Assembly: GCF_923868895.1 (NCBI RefSeq)
Contig: NZ_OV350343.1
Coordinates: 2,852,001-2,916,000 of the forward strand
DNA length: 64,000 nt
Reading direction: 5' to 3'
Source: Halomonas sp. TD01
GTDB lineage: Bacteria > Pseudomonadota > Gammaproteobacteria > Pseudomonadales > Halomonadaceae
Position numbers and translations under genes: made by a program. The notes under the pieces are model-generated. The model ran no database searches. It was not told the DNA's origin and saw only the letters and a list, made by a program, of their open reading frames with translations. Within the stretch, counting starts at the first letter, position 1, and the number at the start of each line of letters is the position of its first letter. Below, one piece after another: positions 19,823 through 29,858 of the stretch.

Positions 19823-20054
19823 AGTATTCTCCCTAGAGGTGATGCACGCCACCAAGCGCATGGCGGGGTTTGACAAATAGTTTAACAAACAGCTTAACAA
19901 AGCTTGACCATTATAGGCGCGTATCCGTTGGTTGGGTCAATCCACTCATGCGCTCAGTCATTATGCAGCGTATAATATCTCTTTTTTATTTGAGCAGGCT
20001 GTGTCCTTACCACGTCACAGTTTCGTTCACGATGTGCGCTGCGGGAGCGAGTTG

Positions 20055-21236
20055 ATGTCATCATTATCTGCACGTCAAGACAGTGAGCAGGCGAGCCGAC
20101 TAACGCCTTTTGCGCGGTATCAAGAAGACTTAAAGCGTGACGACTTCCAGTATGATCCTGCTCAAGAGCAGGCGGTTAAGCATCTTCAGCGCCTTTATGA
20201 TGAGTTGTTAGCCACGCCTGCTAGCGCTCCTAAAGCCGTTGTTGCTAGCAAAGGGTTAAAAGCAAAGGTTGCCGGGCTGCTTGGTAAAAAGGCTAGTACA
20301 GATGAGCCAGCGCTGCCCGACGTAAAAGGGCTCTATTTTTGGGGGGGCGTGGGGCGCGGCAAAACGTATCTAGTTGATACCTTCTACGAGGCTCTACCGT
20401 TCCCTGAAAAGATGCGCACCCACTTTCATCGCTTTATGCAGCGCGTCCACAATGAGTTGACGCACTACAAGGGTGAAAAGAATCCTCTGACGCTGATTGC
20501 TGGCAAGTTCGCAGCCGAAACGCGTGTTATCTGCTTTGATGAGTTTTTTGTCAAAGATATTACCGATGCGATGATCTTGGCCAATTTGCTTGAGGCGCTG
20601 TTTGAGCGCGGAGTGGTATTGGTTGCTACATCGAATATAGTGCCTAACGACCTTTATAAAGATGGGTTGCAGCGCGCGCGGTTTGTTCCCGCCATTGAGC
20701 TAGTGAATCGTCACTGCGAGGTCGTTAACGTCGATTCTGGTATTGACTACCGTTTGCGTGCCCTGGAGCGAGCCGAAATTTTTCATGCGCCGCTTGATGA
20801 AGCGGCGGAGCGGGAGCTAAGCAGAAGCTTTAGAGAAATAGCGGGACATGAGGGCGAGGAGGGTGCGCCCTTAGAGATTAATCATCGTGTTTTAAAGACG
20901 CGCCGTCTCCATGAAGATGTGGCGTGGTTTGAGTTTGTTGAGCTATGTGATGGGCCGCGTAGCCAGAATGACTACATCGAGCTTGCTAGAGAATTCCATA
21001 CGGTTTTGGTATCTAACGTTATCCAGATGAATGCAAAGACAGACGACCAGGCTCGCCGTTTTATTAATATGGTTGATGAGTTTTATGATCGTGGGGTTAA
21101 GTTGTTGATGTCGGCAGAGGTGCCGGTTGAGGCGCTGTACAGCGATGGGAAGCTGACATTTGAATTTCAGCGGACGTTGTCGCGTCTGCAGGAGATGCAG
21201 TCTAAAGATTATTTGGCGTTACCCCATAAGCCATAA
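20055..21236 (+). CDS. zapE: Cell division ATPase ZapE (AFG1 family)
   Basis: About 393 residues of an AFG1-like P-loop ATPase: Walker A Gly-Gly-Val-Gly-Arg-Gly-Lys-Thr and Walker B Ile-Cys-Phe-Asp-Glu-Phe, then Ala-Thr-Ser-Asn. E. coli ZapE binds FtsZ and supports division under stress and low oxygen. The ATG at 20055 with GGGAG upstream begins Met-Ser-Ser-Leu; the frame is open upstream to 19932 but that part looks like leader. A TATAAT sequence at 19971-19976 could be its -10 element. Confidence 0.94.
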   Translation: MSSLSARQDSEQASRLTPFARYQEDLKRDDFQYDPAQEQAVKHLQRLYDELLATPASAPKAVVASKGLKAKVAGLLGKKASTDEPALPDVKGLYFWGGVGRGKTYLVDTFYEALPFPEKMRTHFHRFMQRVHNELTHYKGEKNPLTLIAGKFAAETRVICFDEFFVKDITDAMILANLLEALFERGVVLVATSNIVPNDLYKDGLQRARFVPAIELVNRHCEVVNVDSGIDYRLRALERAEIFHAPLDEAAERELSRSFREIAGHEGEEGAPLEINHRVLKTRRLHEDVAWFEFVELCDGPRSQNDYIELAREFHTVLVSNVIQMNAKTDDQARRFINMVDEFYDRGVKLLMSAEVPVEALYSDGKLTFEFQRTLSRLQEMQSKDYLALPHKP

Positions 21237-21324
21237 CGACGGATGTTAGTGGCTGAGTTCCGGGCGTGGCACTAATAAATGCAGTGCAAGTAAAAACGAT
21301 GCCAATAAAAAACAGTGGCGGCAC

Positions 21325-21353
21325 TTAACTTACTTCTGCGCTTGCTGTAGAAT
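21325..21353 (+). promoter_or_regulatory. Putative sigma-70 promoter of rplM-rpsI
   Basis: TTAACT (21325-21330) and TAGAAT (21348-21353) are separated by 17 bases, a good match to the sigma-70 consensus, about 120 bases before the rplM start. The leader between them and the gene contains T8 (21377-21384) and A8 (21394-21401) runs and the pair GTTGC/GCAAC (21369-21373/21388-21392), which could form alternative hairpins. The promoter call is from sequence only. Confidence 0.5.
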
Positions 21354-21471
21354 GCCGCCTCGCTGCATGTTGCTGGTTTTTTTTCTGGCAACCAAAAAAA
21401 ATAGGGATGGTGCTTCATCGCTTATCTAGCGGTGTGAGCTACCCAATACACTTAATCTGGTGATTTTATCC

Positions 21472-21900
21472 ATGAAGACGTTCAGTGCTAAGCCGCAGTC
21501 CGTCCAGCGCGACTGGTATGTAGTCGACGCTACGGACAAAACGCTCGGTCGTCTGGCAACCGAGATTGCTCGCCGCCTGCGTGGCAAGCATAAGCCCGAA
21601 TTTACTCCTCACGTTGATACTGGCGACTACATCGTTGTTATCAATGCTGAAAAAGTCCACGTAACCGGAAACAAGGCGAAGGCTAAAACCTATTATCGCC
21701 ACACTGGTTACCCGGGCGGTCTGCGCTCTATGACATTCGACAAAATGCTTGATCATGCCCCTGAGCGCATTATTGAGTCTGCCGTTAAAGGCATGTTGCC
21801 GAAAGGTCCTTTGGGTCGCGCTATGTACTCCAAGTTAAAAGTGTACGCCGGTGCCGAGCATCCGCATGCTGCCCAACAGCCGCTTGAACTGAACATCTGA
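21472..21900 (+). CDS. rplM: 50S ribosomal protein L13
   Basis: A 142-residue L13, the same length as in E. coli and nearly collinear from Met-Lys-Thr-Phe to the end, with Arg-Asp-Trp-Tyr-Val-Val-Asp-Ala and [11 protein letters not shown]. It binds 23S rRNA early in 50S assembly. The homologous start is ATG 21472; an ATT/ATG at 21460 would add four residues. Operon with rpsI, 13 bases downstream. Confidence 0.98.
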   Translation: MKTFSAKPQSVQRDWYVVDATDKTLGRLATEIARRLRGKHKPEFTPHVDTGDYIVVINAEKVHVTGNKAKAKTYYRHTGYPGGLRSMTFDKMLDHAPERIIESAVKGMLPKGPLGRAMYSKLKVYAGAEHPHAAQQPLELNI

Positions 21901-21913
21901 GGAAATCTTCGCC

Positions 21914-22303
21914 ATGACACAGCAGTATTACGGTACCGGGCGCCGCAAGACTTCCACCGCTCGCGTGTTTATGAAGCCGGGCTCTGGCAAAATTACTGTC
22001 AACAACCAAGACCTAGACCTGTATTTCGGTCGTGTTACCGGTCGTATGGTTGTTCGTCAACCGCTTGAGTTGACTGAAACGCTGAATCAGTTTGACGTGT
22101 TTGTCACTGTTGCTGGCGGCGGTGGCTCCTCTCAAGCAGGTGCCATTCGTCACGGTATCACTCGCGCCCTGATGAACTACAATGAAGATCTGCGCCCAAC
22201 GTTGCGCGCCGCCGGTTATGTAACCCGCGATGCCCGTCAGGTTGAGCGTAAGAAAGTCGGTCTGCGTAAAGCACGTCGTCGTCCGCAGTTCTCTAAGCGT
22301 TAA
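21914..22303 (+). CDS. rpsI: 30S ribosomal protein S9
   Basis: A 129-residue S9 beginning Gln-Tyr-Tyr-Gly-Thr-Gly-Arg-Arg-Lys and ending in the basic tail Pro-Gln-Phe-Ser-Lys-Arg, whose last residues contact P-site tRNA. Second gene of the rplM-rpsI operon, with GAGGAA before the ATG and a strong terminator after it. Confidence 0.98.
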   Translation: MTQQYYGTGRRKTSTARVFMKPGSGKITVNNQDLDLYFGRVTGRMVVRQPLELTETLNQFDVFVTVAGGGGSSQAGAIRHGITRALMNYNEDLRPTLRAAGYVTRDARQVERKKVGLRKARRRPQFSKR

Positions 22304-22325
22304 TTTCACGCTATGCGGCAAAAAA

Positions 22326-22355
22326 GCGCCCAGGTCAAAGACCTGGGCGCTTTTT
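22326..22355 (+). terminator. Rho-independent terminator after rpsI
   Basis: GCGCCCAGGTC (22326-22336) and GACCTGGGCGC (22340-22350) form an 11-bp perfect stem with an AAA loop, followed by TTTTT and preceded by an A-run. Textbook intrinsic terminator for the ribosomal protein operon. Confidence 0.95.
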
Positions 22356-22513
22356 ATTGGAATATCAAAAAATTATAACGCTTATACCACCATGGTCACG
22401 GGCGGTTGTTCTTGTGCAGAGCGCTTTGTTTTTTTAACATAGAGCGTATTTGATATTCGTCGTCGCAAGACGCCTTTGCGGCGGAACGGGTAAGCTGATG
22501 GGAGAAACCAGAA

Positions 22514-23113
22514 ATGGCAGATAACGGCGTAAACAAAGGTCGGCGCCGTTTCCTCGTAGGCGCCACCTCCGTTGTGGGGGCGGTGGGCGCGGTCGGGGTT
22601 GCGGTTCCCTTTGTGGCTTCTTGGCAGCCTAGTGCCAGGGCAAGAGCGGCAGGTGCTCCTGTTCAAGCTGATATATCGAAGCTAGAACCTGGGCAGCGTA
22701 TGACCGTTGAGTGGCGCGGTCGGCCGATTTGGATTATTAATCGTACGTCCGAAATGATCGAGCGAACTGAAGCGTTGGGTGCTGACACCTTAGCGGATCC
22801 TGATTCGGAAGTGCCGCAGCAGCCAGCCTATATCCAAGGTGGTTTGCGCTCTATCAAGCCAGAAATAGGCGTGCTGATTGGTATCTGTACACATTTGGGT
22901 TGTTCGCCGCTGTTTCGGCCTGAGCCCAATGCCGAAGGCGTAGGGGTGGACAACTGGCCGGGTGGTTTCTTCTGCCCATGTCATGGCTCCCGCTTTGACT
23001 TAGCCGGTCGCGTGTTCAGTAACGTACCTGCGCCGACCAATCTTGAGGTTCCACCCTACCGCTTTGAAAATGATGACATCATTGTCGTCGGCGAAGATGA
23101 GGAGACTGCCTAA
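22514..23113 (+). CDS. petA: Ubiquinol-cytochrome c reductase Rieske iron-sulfur subunit
   Basis: A 199-residue Rieske protein. A twin-arginine style N-terminus (Gly-Arg-Arg-Arg-Phe-Leu) precedes the membrane anchor (about residues 14-36). The [2Fe-2S] ligands are in Cys125-Thr-His-Leu-Gly-Cys130 and Cys154-Pro-Cys-His-Gly-Ser159. It passes electrons from quinol to cytochrome c1 in the bc1 complex. First gene of petABC; the petB ATG shares a base with its stop (TAATG). Confidence 0.97.
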   Translation: MADNGVNKGRRRFLVGATSVVGAVGAVGVAVPFVASWQPSARARAAGAPVQADISKLEPGQRMTVEWRGRPIWIINRTSEMIERTEALGADTLADPDSEVPQQPAYIQGGLRSIKPEIGVLIGICTHLGCSPLFRPEPNAEGVGVDNWPGGFFCPCHGSRFDLAGRVFSNVPAPTNLEVPPYRFENDDIIVVGEDEETA

Positions 23114-24372
23114 TGGGTAATCCGAATAAAGCCAAGGCGGAAAAAGGCATCATGCGGTGGGTAGATGATCGCTTCCCTGCTACTCAAATGTGGCAAGAGC
23201 ATCTTTCCAAATACTACGCGCCGAAAAACTTCAACTTTTGGTATTTCTTTGGCTCGTTAGCGCTTCTGGCGTTGGTTAACCAAATCCTGACCGGGGTTTG
23301 GCTTACCATGAGCTTTAACCCCTCTGCTGAAGGTGCATTCGATTCTGTCGAATACATAATGCGTGATGTGGAGTGGGGGTGGTTGATTCGCTATATGCAC
23401 ACCACGGGCGCCTCTGCCTTCTTTCTTGTCGTCTATCTGCATATGTTTCGTGGCCTTTTGTATGGTTCCTACAAGGCGCCTCGCGAGCTAGTGTGGGTTT
23501 TTGGTATGACTATTTACCTGGTGCTAATGGCGGAAGCCTTTATGGGCTACCTGTTGCCATGGGGCCAGATGTCTTACTGGGGCGCCCAGGTTATTATTTC
23601 GCTGTTTTCAGCGATTCCTGGTATTGGTCCTGACTTGGCACAGTGGGTTCGTGGTGACTTCCTGATTTCAGGTATTACCCTAAACCGTTTCTTTGCGCTG
23701 CATGTGGTTGCTCTGCCAATCGTCATTTTAGCGCTTGTTGTGCTGCACATCATTGCGCTACACGAAGTGGGTTCTAACAACCCAGATGGCATTGATATCA
23801 AGCAGAAGAAAGATGAGGCCGGTGTGCCGCTGGACGGAATTCCTTTCCATCCTTACTACACGGTAAAAGACTTGGTGGGTATTGCGGTCTTCCTGTTTGT
23901 TTTCTGTGTGGTGGTGTTCTACTTCCCAGAGGGCGGCGGCTACTTTATTGAAAGGCCAAACTTTGACCCAGCAAACCCGCTGCAGACGCCTGATCATATT
24001 GCGCCCGTTTGGTATATGACGCCTTTCTACGCCATTCTCCGCGCGATCACTTTCTCGGTGTTTGGCTTAGACGCTAAGTTCCTCGGCGTTATATTCATGG
24101 GGGCCGCGATCGCGATCTTGTTTGTTCTACCCTGGCTGGATCGTAGTCCGGTGCGCTCTATGCGTTATAAAGGCTGGATGTCGAAAGTTATGCTGCTGCT
24201 ATTTGCGATCAGCTTCGTTATTCTCGGTGTTTTAGGTGTGTTGCCATCAACCGAGGGGCGAACCATTCTGGCACAAGTATGCACCGTCATTTATTTCGCC
24301 TTCTTCGTCTTGATGCCGTTCTACACCAAGCTGGAGAAGACTAAACCCGTTCCGGAAAGGGTGACTGGCTAA
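23113..24372 (+). CDS. petB: Cytochrome b of the bc1 complex
   Basis: A 419-residue cytochrome b with eight or so transmembrane helices. Haem-ligand histidines appear in helices B and D (Arg-Tyr-Met-His-Thr-Thr-Gly-Ala and Leu-His-Met-Phe-Arg; later Phe-Ala-Leu-His-Val-Val and Leu-His-Ile-Ile-Ala-Leu-His). The Qo-site motif Pro-Glu-Trp/Tyr appears in a variant environment (Ala-Pro-Val-Trp-Tyr). The gene overlaps both petA and petC stops by single bases, indicating coupling. Confidence 0.97.
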   Translation: MGNPNKAKAEKGIMRWVDDRFPATQMWQEHLSKYYAPKNFNFWYFFGSLALLALVNQILTGVWLTMSFNPSAEGAFDSVEYIMRDVEWGWLIRYMHTTGASAFFLVVYLHMFRGLLYGSYKAPRELVWVFGMTIYLVLMAEAFMGYLLPWGQMSYWGAQVIISLFSAIPGIGPDLAQWVRGDFLISGITLNRFFALHVVALPIVILALVVLHIIALHEVGSNNPDGIDIKQKKDEAGVPLDGIPFHPYYTVKDLVGIAVFLFVFCVVVFYFPEGGGYFIERPNFDPANPLQTPDHIAPVWYMTPFYAILRAITFSVFGLDAKFLGVIFMGAAIAILFVLPWLDRSPVRSMRYKGWMSKVMLLLFAISFVILGVLGVLPSTEGRTILAQVCTVIYFAFFVLMPFYTKLEKTKPVPERVTG

Positions 24373-25139
24373 TGAAAAAGTATCTATTTGGACTCCTTTT
24401 CGCGTTAGTGCCAGTAACGGCGATGGCAGCACCAGCTGCAAGCGTCCCTCATTCGATGGATCCTGATCTGCACGATCAAGCCTCGCTGCAAAATGGCATG
24501 AAGCTCTATGTTAACTACTGCATGGGCTGTCACTCGCTCCAGTATCAGCGCTTTGCTCGTGCGGCTGATGATTTGGGGATGCCTCAGGATTTGGTTGAAG
24601 AGAACCTGATTTTCTCCTCTGATCTGGCGTTTAATGATCAGATGCACATTGCGATGGACAGTGGTAATGCTGAATCCTGGTTTGGCGCGCCGCCGCCCGA
24701 CCTATCGCTAAAAACGCGTGTGCGTGGAACAGATTGGATCTACTCTTATCTGCTTGGCTTCTACAGGGATCCGAGTCGCCCCACAGGTGTTAACAACACC
24801 GTGTTCGACTTAGTTGCGATGCCTAACGTGTTGGAGCCTCTGCAGGGTGTTCAAGAGCTGGTGTGCTCGGAAACGGATCAGCCGGTGGCGGGTCAGTCGC
24901 CAGATCCTTTGTCGGGTAAGTATCAGTCTTGTGATGTGCTGCAAGTGACCCAGCCCGGTGAGCTCGAACCTGCTGAGTTTGAGGAAGCGATGTATGACCT
25001 TACTAACTTCTTAGCTTATGTAGGTGAGCCCTCCAAGCTTCAGGCCCAGGCATTGGCGCCTAAAGTGCTGATCTTCATTTTCATTTTTGGTGTGATTGCT
25101 TACCTGCTCAAGCGTGAGTACTGGCGAGACATTCACTAG
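24372..25139 (+). CDS. petC: Cytochrome c1
   Basis: A 255-residue cytochrome c1 with signal peptide (about residues 1-20), haem-binding Cys50-Met-Gly-Cys53-His54, and a C-terminal membrane anchor (about residues 230-248) ending Lys-Arg-Glu-Tyr-Trp-Arg-Asp. It transfers electrons from the Rieske centre to soluble or membrane cytochrome c. Last gene of petABC, followed by an intrinsic terminator. Confidence 0.97.
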   Translation: MKKYLFGLLFALVPVTAMAAPAASVPHSMDPDLHDQASLQNGMKLYVNYCMGCHSLQYQRFARAADDLGMPQDLVEENLIFSSDLAFNDQMHIAMDSGNAESWFGAPPPDLSLKTRVRGTDWIYSYLLGFYRDPSRPTGVNNTVFDLVAMPNVLEPLQGVQELVCSETDQPVAGQSPDPLSGKYQSCDVLQVTQPGELEPAEFEEAMYDLTNFLAYVGEPSKLQAQALAPKVLIFIFIFGVIAYLLKREYWRDIH

Positions 25140-25164
25140 CCATTAAGTGATGACAGGCATGTCG

Positions 25165-25196
25165 GGCGCACGGCGGAAGCCGTGCGCCTTTTGTTT
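25165..25196 (+). terminator. Rho-independent terminator after petC
   Basis: GGCGCACGGC (25165-25174) and GCCGTGCGCC (25179-25188) form a 10-bp stem with a GGAA loop, followed by TTTTGTTT. Confidence 0.93.
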
Positions 25197-25289
25197 ATCT
25201 AGCCAGTCGTAATGCAAAGCGGGTTACCTTCCCATAAGCTAGCGCTGGCGTGTTATTATCAAAGATTGTTTTGATGCGAGGATGCTTTC

Positions 25290-25916
25290 ATGGGTGTTGT
25301 GGCCAAGCGGTCGTCGATGATCTTTTACTCTGGTAATGATGATCATTTTAGTCATCGTGTGCGCATTGTTCTGGCTGAAAAGGGGGTGGCAGTTGATATC
25401 GTAGATGTCAGCGATGAGCGTCCACCTGAAGAGTTAGCAGACCTCAACCCGTACAACAGCGTGCCTACGCTGCTGGATCGTGATCTAGTGCTTTATGAAT
25501 CTAAGGTCATGATGGAATATTTGGATGAGCGTTTCCCACATCCGCCTCTGTTGCCCGTTTATCCGGTAGCGCGGGCGCAAAGCCGTTTGTGGATGCATCG
25601 TATTGAGCGCGAGTGGTGCCCGATGCTGGAGCAAATACGTACCGGTGGTAAAAAAGAAGCGGAAAAGGCACGCAAAGAGCTGCGCGAAAGCCTCATCGGG
25701 ATTTCGCCTATCTTTGAAGACATGCCTTACTTTATGAGTGAAGAGTTTACACTTGTAGACTGCTGCCTAGCGCCGATTTTGTGGCGTTTGCCTGAGCTAA
25801 ATATTGAGTTGCCTGAAAAACAGGTGAAGCCTCTACTGAGCTATATGTCGCGGGTGTTCGAACGTGAAGCGTTTAAGGCATCTTTAAACGAGCGTGAAAA
25901 AGAGATGCGCGCTTGA
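25290..25916 (+). CDS. sspA: Stringent starvation protein A
   Basis: A 208-residue GST-fold protein, collinear with E. coli SspA: [27 protein letters not shown] and the RNA polymerase-binding Pro-His-Pro surface. SspA binds RNA polymerase and alters promoter use in starvation. It lies between the petABC terminator and sspB. Confidence 0.96.
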   Translation: MGVVAKRSSMIFYSGNDDHFSHRVRIVLAEKGVAVDIVDVSDERPPEELADLNPYNSVPTLLDRDLVLYESKVMMEYLDERFPHPPLLPVYPVARAQSRLWMHRIEREWCPMLEQIRTGGKKEAEKARKELRESLIGISPIFEDMPYFMSEEFTLVDCCLAPILWRLPELNIELPEKQVKPLLSYMSRVFEREAFKASLNEREKEMRA

Positions 25917-25979
25917 ATTCATACTGCCTCTTTTCCTTAATCAGGCAAGGAGGCATATTTGTCAGGAGGAGGGAGTCTT

Positions 25980-26468
25980 ATGAAATCGAGCCGTCCCTAT
26001 CTCGCCCGAGCTCTCTATGAGTGGTTGTTAGATAATGAGTTAACGCCTTATGTGGTGGTTGATGCTACCCAGCCTGGCGTGGAAGTGCCACGTCAGTTTG
26101 TTCAAAATGGGCAAATTGTGTTGAATGTAGCGCCGACCGCTGTGCGTGACCTGTTCATGGAAAATCAGGCCATGGGTTTTAACGCTCGCTTTGGCGGCCA
26201 GCCTATGCAAGTAATGATTCCAACACCGGCGCTTATTGCGATATACGCTCGTGAAAATGGTGCTGGTATGGTATTTGGGCATGAGCCAGAGCTGGATGCG
26301 GCAGAGTTTGATGATGCAGAACTAGACGATAATTTTTCAGACTCTTTTGATGAATCGTCTAAGCCCGAATTAACGGTGACAGAGCCAGTCCCGGAAAAAG
26401 AGGGCGACGTGTCTGATCAGTCGTCTAAAAAGGCTAAGAAAAAGCCGACTCTGCGCGTAGTTAAGTAG
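25980..26468 (+). CDS. sspB: ClpXP adaptor SspB
   Basis: About 162 residues. The N-terminal domain (residues 1-110; Ser-Ser-Arg-Pro-Tyr-Leu, Pro-Arg-Gln-Phe-Val, Phe-Asn-Ala-Arg-Phe-Gly-Gly) binds the SsrA tag; an acidic, flexible linker follows; and the C-terminal Leu-Arg-Val-Val-Lys is the ClpX-binding tail. It delivers tmRNA-tagged proteins to ClpXP. The ATG at 25980 is preceded by GGAGGAGGGAG; an upstream TTG at 25959 lies within that site. Confidence 0.96.
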   Translation: MKSSRPYLARALYEWLLDNELTPYVVVDATQPGVEVPRQFVQNGQIVLNVAPTAVRDLFMENQAMGFNARFGGQPMQVMIPTPALIAIYARENGAGMVFGHEPELDAAEFDDAELDDNFSDSFDESSKPELTVTEPVPEKEGDVSDQSSKKAKKKPTLRVVK

Positions 26469-26511
26469 AGTGGTTTTTTAACAATCTTACAGAAAGCAGT
26501 TGGTGAATAAA

Positions 26512-26550
26512 AACCTCGTCTCGGCACAATGCCGACGACGAGGTTTTTTT
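26512..26550. terminator. Bidirectional terminator between sspB and dolP
   Basis: AACCTCGTC-TCGGCA (26512-26526) pairs with TGCCGA-C-GACGAGGTT (26530-26545) with one bulged base and a CAA loop. A T-run follows on the plus strand and an A-run precedes it, so it can serve both convergent genes. Confidence 0.92.
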
Positions 26551-26565
26551 ATAGTTCTGCGTTAA

Positions 26566-27138
26566 TCAATCAATATAGTCAAAGACTTTAACGATTCGCT
26601 GAATGCCGCCAACCGATGATACTGCGTTAGCAATCCGGTCGCCTTCATCTCTTGTCACCATGCCCATCAAATACACATTCGCGTTTTCTGTGGTGATTTT
26701 CAGTTTTGATGAATCGATGCGGTCATTGGTGGCGAGGTGGCTCATAACATTGGTGGTTAGCCAAGTGTCGTTTAGGCGCTGGCTAGCGGGTAAATTCGCA
26801 GCAATACTGAGCTCGTTGTGTACTTGGTTAACGCCTCGTAGGGAGCCTGCGACTTCACCTGCTTTAGTGCGCAGTTCTTCGCTGGGTACTTGTCCTACTA
26901 AAAGTAATGAGCCGTTATAGCTGTGTGCCCTTATGCGTGAATCTCTCAATCGGGCGTCTGAGCGCTCCAGTGCTCGTGAGGCTTCGCGCTCAATAGTTGT
27001 GTCAATGGCTTCAACATCACTGCTGCGCTGACCATAATTGGAAGGGTTAGATGCCGCGTTATTAGCACATCCGGCGAGTAAAATAACGCTAAGTGCCGCA
27101 ACGGCAATTAGTTTGTGTGAAGAATAACGCAGGGCCAT
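26566..27138 (-). CDS. dolP: BON-domain outer-membrane lipoprotein DolP (YraP)
   Basis: About 190 residues from ATG 27138. A lipoprotein signal ends in Ile-Leu-Leu-Ala-Gly-Cys, and two BON domains follow (about residues 40-110 and 120-190). DolP supports outer-membrane integrity and BAM function, localising to division sites in E. coli. The order dolP-diaA-yraN-lpoA with divergent rsmI is the same as in E. coli, which fixes the call over OsmY-type BON proteins. Confidence 0.93.
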   Translation of the reverse strand: MALRYSSHKLIAVAALSVILLAGCANNAASNPSNYGQRSSDVEAIDTTIEREASRALERSDARLRDSRIRAHSYNGSLLLVGQVPSEELRTKAGEVAGSLRGVNQVHNELSIAANLPASQRLNDTWLTTNVMSHLATNDRIDSSKLKITTENANVYLMGMVTRDEGDRIANAVSSVGGIQRIVKVFDYID

Positions 27139-27244
27139 AGCGATGACTCCTTTCAAAATGTTAAGTAAGCAGGTATTAATCTACCTGTTTGATTGTATCT
27201 GTTCAGTTTAATCTTCTCGGTTTAATTTGTTTAGTGCTGTCTAT

Positions 27245-27847
<603 letters not shown>

Positions 27848-27860
27848 CTAGTTAAAAGTA

Positions 27861-28250
27861 TCAGTAAGCATCAAAGGCCGCTTTTTCCCATTGGAATTCA
27901 AGCGTGGGGGGCGTGCCCGTGATTGCTAGAATATCAAAGCGACACGGACTTGAAACAGCATGTCGCGCGATATAGAGCTTAGCCGCTCGTATCAGGCGAT
28001 GTCGCTTCTGAGCAGTGACGGTCTCTAAAGGGTGACCGTAGCGGGTAGTGGTGCGATGTTTGACCTCGATAAAGACCAGGGTGTCCTGGTCTTGCATCAC
28101 AAGATCTAGCTCGCCGCCTTTGACATGATGATTGCTAGCGATAAGCGTTAAACCATGTTGCTGCAGCCATTGAGCGGCTAATTGCTCAATGGCTGCTCCC
28201 CGTGTTCGTGCTGTTTGCGGTGTATTGGACTTTTGATGATTATTGGTCAT
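27861..28250 (-). CDS. yraN: YraN family endonuclease-like protein (UPF0102)
   Basis: A 129-residue protein with the UPF0102 endonuclease-fold core: Arg-Gly-Ala-Ala-Ile-Glu, Gly-Gly-Glu-Leu-Asp-Leu-Val-Met and Phe-Ile-Glu-Val-Lys-His-Arg, the Asp and Glu-x-Lys residues of a restriction-like site. Biochemical role is not established. Its ATG lies inside the last codons of lpoA (11-base overlap). Confidence 0.93.
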   Translation of the reverse strand: MTNNHQKSNTPQTARTRGAAIEQLAAQWLQQHGLTLIASNHHVKGGELDLVMQDQDTLVFIEVKHRTTTRYGHPLETVTAQKRHRLIRAAKLYIARHAVSSPCRFDILAITGTPPTLEFQWEKAAFDAY

Positions 28251-29745
28251 CGTTCAGCAGGCCGGGAATCAAAATGGGCGAAGGCACGCCATTTTGGAAT
28301 TTAGCCCACGGTAATTCTCGATAAACCCTGCCATCACCTGAAAGGCGAAGTGTTCCAGTGCTTCCATTCAGGCCATCAAGGGCGGACAGATCTGATAGGC
28401 GAATGCCAAGTTCGTAGGCATCCACGCCCATTGCCATCAGGCGAAACATAGAGGCGTCAGATTCATTGCGGAGCTCTGCATACGTAGAGTAAAAGGGCAG
28501 TGCCTCTTCACCACCTACCGCTGCGTCAGGAATTTGCCAAGGAATATCGATGAACATCACGTCATTTAGATCTTGATCTAAGCGTGCTTGTAGACGCCCT
28601 TCATGAAGGTGAGAGGTAGCATAAATAGGAAGGTTGGGGGCGTAATAGTAGTCCATGGTGGGCGGTACTTGGCGTGCGTACTCGGGGAGTGCCAGCAGGA
28701 ATAAGGCATCAATGTTGTTAAGGCGGGCGCGCTCGCCGCTGACATTGAGAGCCGTTTTTACTGCATTAGCCACGGCGCTGCTAGGATCATAGCGTACGGC
28801 GTTTGTGATCTCACCACCTTGGCCTTGCCATTCGTTCCAGAAAGCTTCGCCTACGCGTCGTCCCCAGGCGTTGTCGGGCACCATGATAGACATTTGACGA
28901 TGGCCGTCCTGAAAGGCTCGGCGAGCTGCTTGGCGAGCTTCATCTTCAGCAGATAAACCATACTGGAGGAGTTGGGGCGCTTGATTGCTTGCACTGTTGC
29001 CATAGTTTAGAGCCAGTGTGGGTAGCGGTACATTATTTCGCTGCTCTAGTTGGGTGACTTGCTCTTTATCAATCGGGCCAATCAAAAGCTGAGCATTCAT
29101 TTGCTCTGCACGTTGATAAATCTCGTCTAGTGAATATTGAGACGCATCGATGAAGCTCAGCTGTACATTATCTCCACGTAAGCCGTGATGGCTGCGCATG
29201 GCGGAAGTAATGGCATTAGCCACGCTACTTAATGGACCAGACTCTGGTAATGCCACTGCAATGCGGCGTATGTCGACACCCTCTAGTTCAGGTATAGATA
29301 CTTTTGCTGGCTCTGCTTGATCCAAGGCTTGGCGTGCCCACTGCTGGCGTTCCGCAAGGGTTTTTTGTTGGTTTGCTTGCATGGGAAGTTCGTCATCAAG
29401 CACTTGGGTTGCGCGCAAGACGGCGCGGGGGTTTTCGAGGCCTCGGGCAAGTTCTGAGAAAAGCATTGCCCAGCGCACCCGATCCGATTCTGAGAGCATG
29501 TTTTCATCAACCGCATCGGCTGCGTCAAAAGCGTTGTCGCGTTGCCCTTGTCTAGCGAGGATATTTGCCGCTTCCAGTCGAGTCTTGGCTGCTTGCTCTG
29601 GCGCTTGCTGCTCTGCTTGACTGAGCAGTCGACTGGCATCCTGGTCAGGGACGCGGTCAACCACGCTTGGGGGTTGCATAGCGCACCCTGTGATTAGAAG
29701 CGCCATGAAGGCAGTGGCTAATAATCCACGTATTGACTGTTTCAT
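28240..29745 (-). CDS. lpoA: Penicillin-binding protein activator LpoA
   Basis: About 501 residues. Lipoprotein signal with Leu-Ile-Thr-Gly-Cys, an N-terminal TPR-like helical domain (to about residue 140) and a C-terminal periplasmic-binding-protein-like domain. LpoA is anchored in the outer membrane and activates PBP1A. ATG 29745 follows AAGGAAGG; the frame extends seven codons further but that part precedes the binding site. Divergent from rsmI. Confidence 0.94.
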   Translation of the reverse strand: MKQSIRGLLATAFMALLITGCAMQPPSVVDRVPDQDASRLLSQAEQQAPEQAAKTRLEAANILARQGQRDNAFDAADAVDENMLSESDRVRWAMLFSELARGLENPRAVLRATQVLDDELPMQANQQKTLAERQQWARQALDQAEPAKVSIPELEGVDIRRIAVALPESGPLSSVANAITSAMRSHHGLRGDNVQLSFIDASQYSLDEIYQRAEQMNAQLLIGPIDKEQVTQLEQRNNVPLPTLALNYGNSASNQAPQLLQYGLSAEDEARQAARRAFQDGHRQMSIMVPDNAWGRRVGEAFWNEWQGQGGEITNAVRYDPSSAVANAVKTALNVSGERARLNNIDALFLLALPEYARQVPPTMDYYYAPNLPIYATSHLHEGRLQARLDQDLNDVMFIDIPWQIPDAAVGGEEALPFYSTYAELRNESDASMFRLMAMGVDAYELGIRLSDLSALDGLNGSTGTLRLSGDGRVYRELPWAKFQNGVPSPILIPGLLNDDQ

Positions 29746-29858
29746 GTATCCTTCCTTAGTTTCCATTTGCGCTGCCGCCGCTCAACGAGCAGATAAATTT
29801 ACCATTGCACAAGCATAGCGCACCGTCAGTGCAGGCTATTAACAAATCGGGAGTCACG

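Noticed and set aside
19932..20054. N-terminal extension of zapE
   Set aside because: No homology to the family and a better start with ribosome-binding site at 20055; a TATAAT box lies inside the extension.
22440..22500. GC-rich partial inverted repeat before petA as a riboswitch or terminator
   Set aside because: The pairing is imperfect and no known riboswitch motif is visible; the real terminator is upstream at 22326-22355.
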